Origin: DATBMY01 sp036554605 | GTDB taxonomy: Bacteria; Acidobacteriota; Blastocatellia; UBA7656 | DNA length: 5,114 bases | NCBI GenBank assembly: GCA_036554605.1 | Contig: DATBMY010000239.1 | Span: 1-5,114, forward strand | Direction of reading: 5' to 3' | Notes under the pieces: generated by a model | What the model was told of the DNA's origin: nothing | Seen by the model: the letters and a program-made list of their open reading frames with translations, nothing else | The model's database searches: none | Shown: positions 1 to 5,114 of the stretch, one piece after another | How the letters are laid out: each line of letters starts with the position of its first letter | Numbering within the stretch: the stretch's first letter is position 1 | Made by a program: the position numbers and the translations under genes

Positions 1-9
1 AGAGGACGG

Positions 10-435
10 ATGGCGAAAAAGAATAGAATTACAGCCGAGGACGAGGAATTGATCGAGCGAGCCAAAGAGGCGCGTCTGCTCGCGCATGCGCCCTACTCGA
101 ATTTCGACGTGGGGGCCGCGCTTCTCTCATCGGACGGGCGCGTTTATACGGGTTGCAATATCGAAAACTCTACATATGGGCTGACGATGTGCGCCGAGCG
201 CGTAGCAATATTCAAGGCCGTGAGCGAGGGAGTGCGCGAATTCTCGAAAGTGGCTGTGGTGGCCGATTTCAGCAATCCGACCCCTCCGTGCGGGTGCTGC
301 CGGCAGATGATCTGGGAGTTTTCGAGTGAGACGGCCGAGATAATTCTGGCAAACCTGTCGGGCGACGTTCAGAAGTTTCAGATCAAAGAGTTATTCCCCG
401 AAGCATTTGACGCTCGCTTTCTAGAGCGCGTGTGA
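10..435 (+). CDS. cdd: Cytidine deaminase
   Basis: Zinc-dependent hydrolase that deaminates cytidine and deoxycytidine to uridine and deoxyuridine in cytoplasmic pyrimidine salvage. The 141-residue protein has the usual length of the short homotetrameric class. Visible motifs are the substrate-binding GCNIEN segment (residues 48-53), the catalytic CAE (C61 as zinc ligand, E63 as proton shuttle) and PCGCCRQ (93-99), in which C94 and C97 complete the three-cysteine zinc site. The C-terminal ELFPEAF (127-133) matches the family's conserved tail. The ATG is preceded by GAGGA at 2-6, three bases upstream, which supports this start. The next gene begins 6 bp after the stop, so the two are almost certainly co-transcribed. 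The promoter and any upstream operon members lie outside the window. Identification is by family motifs and is firm. Confidence 0.95.
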   Translation: MAKKNRITAEDEELIERAKEARLLAHAPYSNFDVGAALLSSDGRVYTGCNIENSTYGLTMCAERVAIFKAVSEGVREFSKVAVVADFSNPTPPCGCCRQMIWEFSSETAEIILANLSGDVQKFQIKELFPEAFDARFLERV

Positions 436-438
436 GGA
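434..438 (+). promoter_or_regulatory. Ribosome binding site of the amidohydrolase, overlapping the cdd stop
   Basis: GAGGA sits three bases before a TTG codon at 442 and overlaps the TGA stop of cdd (433-435). The same GAGGACG string precedes the cdd start at 2-8. This supports the TTG start, and hence the signal peptide, and suggests translational coupling of the two genes. Confidence 0.6.
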
Positions 439-441
439 CGC

Positions 442-1845
442 TTGAAAAAAACATTAGTCATTGTCTTTTTGATTCTGGCGCTCGTCGTGACCGTTCTGCC
501 GTTCTGCGCGAGCGCGGCCGAGCAGGCCGACTTGATAATCCGCGGCGGCACAGTGGTCACTATGGATTCTTCATCGCGGCTGATAGAGGACGGGGCCGTG
601 GCGGTTCGGGGCGACCGGATTGTGGCCGTAGGCACGGCGACCGAGGTGGCGGCGAAATTCACCGCGCGCACCACGATAAACGCCGCGGGCAGAGTGATCA
701 TGCCCGGGCTCATCAACGCGCACACGCACGTGCCGATGGTCCTGTTTCGCGGTATCGCCGACGATCTGGAGCTGATGCGCTGGCTGCGCGATTACATCTT
801 CCCGGCCGAGGCGAAAAACGTCGACGAAGAGTTCGTCCGCTGGGGCACCAGGCTCGGGTGTCTCGAGATGATAAAAGGCGGAACGACCACATACGTTGAT
901 ATGTACTACTTCGAGGACGCCATCGCCGACGAGACGGCGCGCGCCGGGATGCGCGCAGTCTTAGGGGAGACGGTCCTTGATTTTCCCGCGCCCGACAACA
1001 AGACCTGGGAGGCGGCGATGGCCTACCTCGAACGTTTCGTGCGCCGGTGGAAGAACCACCCGCTTATCACCCCGGCCATTGCCCCTCACGCGCCCTACAC
1101 GGTCTCGACCGAGCACCTGAAGCAAGCCCACCAGTTCTCCGAGCGCCATCAAGTTCCGCTGCTCATGCACGTTGCGGAGACCCGGGACGAGGTGAGTGAA
1201 ATCCAGCAGAAGTATAACACCAGCCCTGTCGCGTATCTCGACCGGCTCGGCTTGCTCGGTCCCCGCTTCATCGCGGCGCACGTCGTATGGCCCACGCCGG
1301 AAGAGATAAAGACGCTTGTGAGCCGCAGGGTGGGGGTGGCTCATTGCCCGCAGTCGAACATGAAACTGGCTTCGGGTGTTTCACCCGTGCCGGAGATGCT
1401 GAAAGCGGGCGTTGCGCTCGGGATCGGCACGGACGGCGCGGCGTCGAACCACGACCTTAGCCTCTGGGAAGAGATAGACACCGCGGCGAAATTGCATAAG
1501 CTCAACTCGAAAGACCCCACGGTCGTCAACGCGCGCGAGGCGCTCGAAATGGCCACGATGGGCGGCGCGCGCGCCTTGAATATGGAGAAAGAGATCGGCT
1601 CTTTGGAAGTGGGCAAGCGGGCCGACCTGATCATAGTGGGGATGGACGGAGTCAGCCAGACGCCTATCTATAACGTCTATTCGCAACTTGTCTATGCGAC
1701 TAAAGCGACGGATGTAGAGACGGTCATCATCAACGGGCGCATGGTCATGGAGAAGGGGCGGGTGCTCACCATTGACGAGCAGGCAGTAAAGGCGAAGGCT
1801 CGTCAATACCGCGACCAGATCAGAAAAAGCCTCGCGACAAAATAG
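442..1845 (+). CDS. Exported amidohydrolase, MtaD/SAH-deaminase-like
   Basis: A 467-residue metal-dependent hydrolase of the amidohydrolase superfamily, in the branch containing 5'-methylthioadenosine/S-adenosylhomocysteine deaminase and triazine hydrolases. Metal and catalytic residues are present: HTH (H94, H96), APHAPYT (H216), HVAE (H243, E246), AAH (H280), HCPQSN (301-306) and GTDGAASN (D331). From memory of the family, this order and spacing resembles the SAH deaminase of Thermotoga. The C-terminal EVGKRADLIIV (389-399) closes the composite beta-sandwich typical of the group. Unusually, residues 1-25 form a Sec signal peptide: MKKT, a hydrophobic run from 5 to 21, then ASA as a probable signal peptidase I site after A25. 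LPFC is not a good lipobox. The start is TTG. Adjacency to cdd suggests nucleoside or base deamination outside the cytoplasm. The substrate is inferred; a chlorohydrolase, guanine-deaminase-like or other amidohydrolase activity remains possible. Confidence 0.85.
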   Translation: MKKTLVIVFLILALVVTVLPFCASAAEQADLIIRGGTVVTMDSSSRLIEDGAVAVRGDRIVAVGTATEVAAKFTARTTINAAGRVIMPGLINAHTHVPMVLFRGIADDLELMRWLRDYIFPAEAKNVDEEFVRWGTRLGCLEMIKGGTTTYVDMYYFEDAIADETARAGMRAVLGETVLDFPAPDNKTWEAAMAYLERFVRRWKNHPLITPAIAPHAPYTVSTEHLKQAHQFSERHQVPLLMHVAETRDEVSEIQQKYNTSPVAYLDRLGLLGPRFIAAHVVWPTPEEIKTLVSRRVGVAHCPQSNMKLASGVSPVPEMLKAGVALGIGTDGAASNHDLSLWEEIDTAAKLHKLNSKDPTVVNAREALEMATMGGARALNMEKEIGSLEVGKRADLIIVGMDGVSQTPIYNVYSQLVYATKATDVETVIINGRMVMEKGRVLTIDEQAVKAKARQYRDQIRKSLATK

Positions 1846-1848
1846 AAA

Positions 1849-1961
1849 GAGTGACAGGAAAGTCCGGAGTCCGGAGTCCGAAGTCCGGAGTCAAACAAGG
1901 AAGCGATCCCAGACTTCGGACCCCGGACTTTGTACTTCGGACTTTCTTGTCACTCGTCACG
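1849..1961. repeat. Palindromic intergenic repeat element, copy 1
   Basis: The gap between the amidohydrolase and ubiD is almost filled by a long imperfect palindrome. Its ends are an 18-bp inverted repeat with one mismatch (1849-1866 against 1938-1955). Inside are AGTCCGG-type heptamers on the left and their complements on the right. Positions 1883-1908 (26 bp) and 1928-1963 (36 bp, one mismatch) recur in reverse complement at 4087-4112 and 4047-4082. It could form a hairpin of about 110 nt in RNA or DNA. There is no ORF and no poly-T run that would make it a classical terminator. It behaves like a REP/MITE-type dispersed element; no known family is recognised. Confidence 0.85.
1861..1892. 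repeat. Heptanucleotide tandem repeat, about 4.6 units
   Basis: Four consecutive units read AGTCCGG, AGTCCGG, AGTCCGA, AGTCCGG, followed by a partial AGTC. The period is exactly 7 with one substitution. The tract forms most of the left arm of palindromic element copy 1. Copy 2 has about two degenerate units at the equivalent place (4104-4120), so the unit number differs between copies. Confidence 0.85.
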
Positions 1962-1974
1962 TTAAATAAAGAGT

Positions 1975-3423
1975 ATGGCATATCAAGATCTAAGGCAGTT
2001 CATATCCGCGCTTGAAAAAAGAGGTGAGTTGAAGCGCATTCGGGCGGAAGTCGACCCGGAGCTTGAGATAACCGAGATAACCGACAGGGTATCGAAGCGC
2101 GGTGGGCCGGCGCTGCTTTTCGAAAACGTGCGCGGCCACGACATACCCGTGCTGATCAATGCGCTTGGCAGCCGCGAGCGGATGCTGATGGGGCTCGGCG
2201 TGCGGGATTATAGCGAAGTTACCGGCCGCATAATCGAGTTGACCGACGTGAAGTCGCCGCAGGGTCTGCTTGAGAAGATAAAGATGCTGCCGCGGCTTGC
2301 CGACATAGGGAAGATGTTTCCAAAGGTTGTCGGCGACGGCCCATGTAAAGAGCGAATACTCGGGGAAGGGCGGTTCTCGCTTTTAGATCTTCCTATAATA
2401 AAGTGTTGGCCCGAAGACGGCGGTCGTTACATAACGATGCCGCTGGTCTTCACGAAGAATCCCGCTACGGGAAAGCGCAACTGCGGCATGTATCGCATGC
2501 AGGTTTATGACGAGACGACTACGGGGATGCACTGGCAGATTCACAAGCACGGGGCCCAGCATTTCCGCAATCTCCGGCGGGGCGGCGGCGGCAGGTTAGA
2601 AGTCGCCGTGGCGATAGGCACGGACCCAATAACTACCTTCTGCGCGATCATGCCGCTGCCGGAAGACATAGACGAGATGATGATTGCGGGATTCTTGCGC
2701 GAAAAGCCGGTCGAAATGGTGCGCGGCGAGACGGTCGAGGTCGAAGTGCCCGCCAATGCCGAGATCGTGCTCGAAGGATACGTCGACACGAGCGAGCGGC
2801 GCATCGAAGGGCCGTTCGGCGATCATACCGGGTATTATTCGCTCGAAGACGAATTCCCGGTCTTTCACGTAACGTGCGTGACGCATCGAAAGAAGCCGGT
2901 CTATCAAACGACCATCGTCGGCAAGCCTCCGATGGAAGATTGCTGGATGGGAGAGGCCATCGAGCGAATCTTTCTCCCGCTCATGCAGCGGCAGTTTCCA
3001 GAGGTGGTCGATTATCACATGCCATTCGCGGGTGTCTTTCATAATCTGATGATCGTCTCAATAAAGAAGAACTACCCGGGCCACGCGCGAAAAGTAATGA
3101 ACAGCATATGGTCGCTGCCGCAGGCGCAATTCACAAAATGCATCGTCGTTGTCGACGACGATACCGATGTTCGCGACCTGAACGAAGTGACCTGGAGAGT
3201 GTTGAACAATATTGATCCTGAACGCGACATACAATTCATGCTGGGGCCAGTCGATCAACTCGATCACGCGTCGAGGCTGATGAATTACGGGTCGAAGATG
3301 GGAATAGACGGCACGCGAAAATGGAAGAGCGAAGGATTCACTCGTCCATGGCCCAAGGAGCTTGAGATGACCGAGGAAGTGCGCAGTCGAATAGATAAAC
3401 TCTGGCCAAAGCTCGGCCTGTGA
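1975..3423 (+). CDS. UbiD-family prenylated-FMN-dependent decarboxylase
   Basis: A 482-residue cytoplasmic (de)carboxylase of the UbiD family, which removes carboxyl groups from aromatic or unsaturated acids using prenylated FMN supplied by a UbiX partner. Key residues, aligned from memory with fungal Fdc1, keep a constant offset of one: N169, H192 and E234 for metal/cofactor binding, R174, and the catalytic pair E278 and D283 in IEGPFGDHTG (277-286). Other family blocks are CWPEDGGRYITMP (144-156), NCGMYRMQ (169-176), HWQIHKHG (186-193) and YGSKMGIDGTRKW (438-450). The length matches bacterial UbiD/MqnL proteins. The ATG follows only a weak AAAGAG. No ubiX, ubiA or mqn gene is visible nearby, so whether it acts in menaquinone, ubiquinone or aromatic-acid metabolism is undecided; menaquinone biosynthesis is my first guess. 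Isoleucine is encoded mainly by ATA (about 19 of 33 by hand count). Confidence 0.92.
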   Translation: MAYQDLRQFISALEKRGELKRIRAEVDPELEITEITDRVSKRGGPALLFENVRGHDIPVLINALGSRERMLMGLGVRDYSEVTGRIIELTDVKSPQGLLEKIKMLPRLADIGKMFPKVVGDGPCKERILGEGRFSLLDLPIIKCWPEDGGRYITMPLVFTKNPATGKRNCGMYRMQVYDETTTGMHWQIHKHGAQHFRNLRRGGGGRLEVAVAIGTDPITTFCAIMPLPEDIDEMMIAGFLREKPVEMVRGETVEVEVPANAEIVLEGYVDTSERRIEGPFGDHTGYYSLEDEFPVFHVTCVTHRKKPVYQTTIVGKPPMEDCWMGEAIERIFLPLMQRQFPEVVDYHMPFAGVFHNLMIVSIKKNYPGHARKVMNSIWSLPQAQFTKCIVVVDDDTDVRDLNEVTWRVLNNIDPERDIQFMLGPVDQLDHASRLMNYGSKMGIDGTRKWKSEGFTRPWPKELEMTEEVRSRIDKLWPKLGL

Positions 3424-3442
3424 GGCCGTTTTGTGTCTTCGC

Positions 3443-3471
3443 TTGAGCAGTCCTGACCGGCATGCTATATT
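3443..3471 (+). promoter_or_regulatory. Predicted sigma70-type promoter for pyrR
   Basis: A -35-like TTGAGC (3443-3448) and a -10-like TATATT (3466-3471) are separated by exactly 17 bp. TG at 3463-3464 makes an extended -10. Transcription would start near 3478, leaving a leader of about 25 nt before the pyrR ATG. It lies in the 80-bp gap after ubiD and indicates that pyrR can be transcribed independently of ubiD. Prediction is by consensus only. Confidence 0.55.
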
Positions 3472-3503
3472 CTGCGCGACCGAAACCCCGAAAGTGAGCC
3501 TTA

Positions 3504-4043
3504 ATGGATTTCAAGCTGAAACGGCACGTAATGGACCGGGCGGGAATCAGCCGCGCGCTCTCTCGACTGGCGATGGAGATAGTCGAGCGCAACGTCGGCA
3601 CGAGTGATTTGCTGCTGGTGGGCATACGCCGGCGAGGCGTGCCGCTTGCTGAAAGGATCGCCGATAAGATAGAGAGGCTTGAGGGAATTCGCCCGCCCAC
3701 GGGACAGCTCGACATTACGCTCTACCGCGACGACCTTTCAACGGTCGGCCCGAAGCCCGTTGTCAACAGGACGGATATACCGGGCAATATCACGAATAGC
3801 ACTATAGTTCTGGTCGACGATGTGCTATACACGGGCAGGACCGTGCGGGCCGCGCTTGATGAGCTTGTCGATTTCGGTCGCCCGCGACGAGTAGAGCTGG
3901 CGGTGCTTATCGACCGCGGCCACCGCGAGCTGCCTATTCAAGCCGACTATATAGGCAAGCTGGTGCAGACGACCGACGCCGAGATCGTAAAGGTGATGCT
4001 AGAAGACTACGACGAAGAGGAGCAGGTGATCGTAGTCGAGTAA
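3504..4043 (+). CDS. pyrR: Bifunctional pyr operon regulator / uracil phosphoribosyltransferase PyrR
   Basis: A 179-residue type I phosphoribosyltransferase-fold protein. PyrR makes UMP from uracil and PRPP and, in many bacteria, binds pyr mRNA in response to UMP to reduce pyrimidine gene expression. Family signatures are GIRRRGVPLA (40-49), LDITLYRDDL (69-78), the PRPP-binding loop IVLVDDVLYTGRTVRAAL (101-118) and LIDRGHRELPIQADYIG (135-151). The C-terminus ends in an acidic tail, LEDYDEEEQVIVVE (166-179). The ATG is preceded by AAGTGAG (3492-3498), a modest ribosome binding site. The gene is separated from pyrB by 112 bp holding a palindromic repeat. The leader predicted from the nearby promoter is too short to hold an attenuator, so any RNA target must lie elsewhere, for example ahead of pyrB, or in genes outside the window. 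Confidence 0.95.
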   Translation: MDFKLKRHVMDRAGISRALSRLAMEIVERNVGTSDLLLVGIRRRGVPLAERIADKIERLEGIRPPTGQLDITLYRDDLSTVGPKPVVNRTDIPGNITNSTIVLVDDVLYTGRTVRAALDELVDFGRPRRVELAVLIDRGHRELPIQADYIGKLVQTTDAEIVKVMLEDYDEEEQVIVVE

Positions 4044-4048
4044 GGGAA

Positions 4049-4141
4049 CGTGACGAGTGACAAGAGAGTCCGAAGTACAAAGAAGTGATCGCTTCCTTGT
4101 TTGACTCCGGACCCCGGACTTTTCTCCTGTCCCTAGTCACG
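4049..4141. repeat. Palindromic intergenic repeat element, copy 2 (inverted relative to copy 1)
   Basis: The pyrR-pyrB gap contains the reverse complement of the element at 1849-1961. The ends are an imperfect inverted repeat (4050-4067 against 4123-4140, about 15 of 18 pairs), with an inner stem AGTCCG (4067-4072) pairing with CGGACT (4115-4120). Shared blocks with copy 1 are 4047-4082 (one mismatch) and 4087-4112 (exact). Copy 2 is shorter in the middle (4 bases where copy 1 has 19) and in the heptamer tract. No clear target-site duplication is visible. Lying in the expected pyrR-pyrB transcript, it would fold into a long hairpin ending 14 bases before the pyrB start. Confidence 0.85.
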
Positions 4142-4155
4142 GTTTACTGACAGAT

Positions 4156-4596
4156 TTGGCCTTTAACCGCAAAGACCTACTGGGTATCAGGGAATTATCT
4201 GTTGAGGAGATCAGCGCAATCCTCGACACGGCTGAGTCTTTCAAAGAGGTCTCGGCGCGCTCGATCAAGAAAGTTCCGACACTTCGCGGCAAGACCGTAA
4301 TCAACCTATTCTTTGAGCCTTCAACGCGCACGCGCACTTCATTCGAGATCGCCGCGAAGCGATTGTCGGCCGATGCCATAAACATCTCCGCATCGACATC
4401 CTCGGTCACCAAGGGCGAATCGCTCGTCGACACGGCGCTCAACCTTGAAGCGATGGCCCCCGATGCCATAATCATTCGCCACCCCTCGGCCGGCGTGCCT
4501 CATCAGCTCGCCTCGTTATTGAGCGCGTCGATAATTAACGGCGGCGACGGCGCGCACGAGCATCCGACTCAGGCGCTTTTGGATGCCTTCACATAA
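4156..4596 (+). CDS. pyrB: PyrB N-terminal part (carbamoyl-phosphate domain)
   Basis: The open frame before the stop encodes 146 residues, essentially the carbamoyl-phosphate-binding domain. Visible are FFEPSTRTRTSFE (52-64), whose STRTR loop binds the phosphate, SSVTKGES (82-89) with K86 matching the lysine donated across the subunit interface, R108-H109, and HEHPTQALLDAF (134-145) with H136 and Q139 contacting carbamoyl phosphate. The frame ends abruptly at a TAA immediately after the helix leading to the second domain. On its own this fragment would lack the aspartate-binding residues and should be inactive. Confidence 0.85.
   Translation: MAFNRKDLLGIRELSVEEISAILDTAESFKEVSARSIKKVPTLRGKTVINLFFEPSTRTRTSFEIAAKRLSADAINISASTSSVTKGESLVDTALNLEAMAPDAIIIRHPSAGVPHQLASLLSASIINGGDGAHEHPTQALLDAFT
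4593..4595 (+). other. Frameshift point in pyrB
   Basis: Reading TTC ACA TAA gives Phe-Thr-stop. Re-using the last A of ACA, so that the next codon is ATA at 4593, restores the conserved FTIRERKG sequence. One base is therefore missing relative to an intact gene. The site CTTCACA is not a canonical slippery heptamer, and there is no homopolymer at the exact position; the nearest is a TTTT run at 4577-4580. Confidence 0.85.
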
Positions 4597-4649
4597 GAGA
4601 GCGGAAGGGAAAGATCGGCGGGCTCAACGTTGCCATCGTTGGCGATATA

Positions 4650-5099
4650 ATGCATAGCCGGGTGGCGCGGTCGAACGTCCATTTACTTACCAAGATGGGC
4701 GCGCATGTTCGCGTCGCGGGGCCGCGCCCTCTCATACCGCCGCATTACGAAACCATAGTGGATGATTCCGAAGGGTCGCTTTCAGTTTGCGATCGTGTCG
4801 AAGAAGCCATCGAAGATGCTGACGTGGTGATGATGCTAAGAATTCAGCGCGAGCGAATGACGGAAGCTTTTTTTCCTTCGCTCAAGGAGTATTCGATTCA
4901 GTACGGGCTGACGCTGAGCCGGCTTGACCGCGCCGCAAAAGAAGCCATCGTGATGCATCCCGGTCCCGTCAATCGCGGCGTCGAGATAAGCTCCGAAGTC
5001 GTCGACTCCGCCAGATCGCTCATACTCGATCAGGTGACAAACGGTGTCGCGGTTCGCATGGCAATCCTATTCCTTCTGGTTGACACGGAGGGTCAGTGA
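4650..5099 (+). CDS. pyrB: PyrB C-terminal part (aspartate-binding domain)
   Basis: This is the continuation of pyrB in the other frame; homology runs back to 4593 (LNVAIVGDI precedes the ATG), so 4650 is only the first ATG in the frame and not a natural start. In restored numbering, MHSRVARSN (166-174) holds R169, MLRIQ (227-231) holds R229 and Q231 as in the E. coli enzyme, and HPGPVNRGVEI (268-278) is the conserved loop of the aspartate domain. It ends with QVTNGVAVRMAIL, typical of PyrB C-termini. The stop overlaps the pyrC start by 4 bp. Alone it would not form a functional enzyme. Confidence 0.85.
   Translation: MHSRVARSNVHLLTKMGAHVRVAGPRPLIPPHYETIVDDSEGSLSVCDRVEEAIEDADVVMMLRIQRERMTEAFFPSLKEYSIQYGLTLSRLDRAAKEAIVMHPGPVNRGVEISSEVVDSARSLILDQVTNGVAVRMAILFLLVDTEGQ
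5087..5092 (+). promoter_or_regulatory. Ribosome binding site of pyrC
   Basis: GGAGGG, the strongest Shine-Dalgarno match in the window, lies within the last pyrB codons and three bases before a GTG at 5096. It supports a pyrC start that overlaps the pyrB stop. Confidence 0.65.
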
Positions 5100-5114
5100 A
5101 ACTGCTTATCAAAG
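5096..5114 (+). CDS. pyrC: Dihydroorotase, start only (partial)
   Basis: The window ends six codons into a new frame starting GTG at 5096 and reading MKLLIK. Dihydroorotases commonly begin with a strand of this kind (MKLLIKGG...), and pyrC normally follows pyrB. The GTGA overlap with the pyrB stop implies translational coupling. The enzyme would cyclise carbamoyl aspartate to dihydroorotate. In several bacteria PyrB and PyrC form a complex, which tight coupling would suit. Identity rests on context and six residues only. Confidence 0.6.

Larger units (their letters stand above)
4156..5099 (+). pseudogene. pyrB: Aspartate carbamoyltransferase catalytic subunit, frameshifted
   Basis: PyrB condenses carbamoyl phosphate with L-aspartate, the committed step of de novo pyrimidine synthesis. 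The gene is complete in content but broken by one missing base near 4592/4593: frame 1 reads ...DAFT and then TAA (4594-4596), whereas the adjacent frame continues from 4593 as IRERKGKIGG. Restoring one base gives a 314-residue protein, the normal size for the catalytic chain. Active-site residues survive on both sides (given with the two parts). The start is TTG, with no convincing Shine-Dalgarno because the palindromic repeat ends just upstream; the N-terminus AFNRKDLLGIREL fits the family. It lies between pyrR and pyrC. A sequencing or assembly indel is as likely as a true mutation, because neither half shows decay. Confidence 0.85.

Noticed and set aside
432..899. 155-residue + strand frame overlapping the start of the amidohydrolase
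   Set aside because: It is an arginine-rich out-of-frame reading of a well-supported gene, with no family motif; a GC-rich shadow frame.
1861..1940. CRISPR-like array
   Set aside because: The repeated units are 7 bp and contiguous, with no spacers; the rest is palindromic pairing.
1849..1961. Rho-independent terminator after the amidohydrolase
   Set aside because: The palindrome is long and imperfect, is not followed by a T tract, and recurs in inverted form at 4049-4141, so it is better described as a repeat element.
1930..1968. Promoter for ubiD built from TTGTAC or TTGTCA and TTAAAT/TAAATA
   Set aside because: Spacings of about 9 or 27 bp do not fit a sigma70 promoter, and the -35 candidates fall inside the repeat.
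2596..3042. 148-residue antisense frame within ubiD, and similar ones at 1381-1806 and 961-1344
   Set aside because: These lie opposite conserved enzymes in the codon phase that commonly stays open in GC-rich genes, and show no recognisable domain or ribosome binding site.
4055..4085. PyrR-binding loop in the pyrR-pyrB gap
   Set aside because: AGTCC occurs, but the following bases do not match the remembered consensus (a GAGAGG-type stretch after it), and the AGTCC is explained by the repeat heptamer.
4577..4600. Programmed -1 ribosomal frameshifting in pyrB
   Set aside because: The shift point CTTCACA does not fit the X XXY YYZ slippery pattern, and no frameshifting is known for pyrB. A random indel or sequence error is simpler.

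Overview
The window is a gene-dense bacterial segment, all on the + strand, with a GC content that looks to be in the upper 50s percent (estimated by eye, not computed). A Sec-type signal peptide on one enzyme and a pyrR-pyrB-pyrC gene order fit a free-living bacterium, plausibly a diderm with moderately high GC such as an Acidobacteriota-like lineage. That lineage guess is weak: no ribosomal RNA or other taxonomic marker lies in the window.

Region 1 (about 1-1845) is a tight two-gene unit. A cytidine deaminase (cdd) is followed after 6 bp by an MtaD/SAH-deaminase-like amidohydrolase that carries an N-terminal signal peptide. Both look like nucleoside or base salvage enzymes, and the second appears to be exported.

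Region 2 (1846-1974) is a gap filled by a palindromic repeat element (copy 1) with a heptanucleotide tandem repeat inside it. Region 3 (1975-3423) is a complete UbiD-family prenylated-FMN decarboxylase with all expected cofactor and catalytic residues. Region 4 (3424-3503) holds a good sigma70-type extended -10 promoter. It drives pyrR (3504-4043), the PRPP-binding pyrimidine regulator/uracil phosphoribosyltransferase. Region 5 (4044-4155) holds a second, inverted copy of the palindromic element. The two copies therefore bracket ubiD-pyrR as an inverted pair.

Region 6 (4156-5099) is pyrB, aspartate carbamoyltransferase. Its reading frame is broken by one missing base near 4592/4593; both halves are otherwise intact and conserved. 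The first codons of pyrC (dihydroorotase) begin at 5096, overlapping the pyrB stop by 4 bp. Thus pyrR, pyrB and pyrC form a de novo pyrimidine cluster, while cdd upstream serves pyrimidine salvage. The ubiD gene has no obvious pathway link to these neighbours.

I do not see a clearly new multi-gene system. The strongest leads are the inverted palindromic repeat pair, the frameshift in pyrB, and the exported nucleoside-deaminase-like amidohydrolase.
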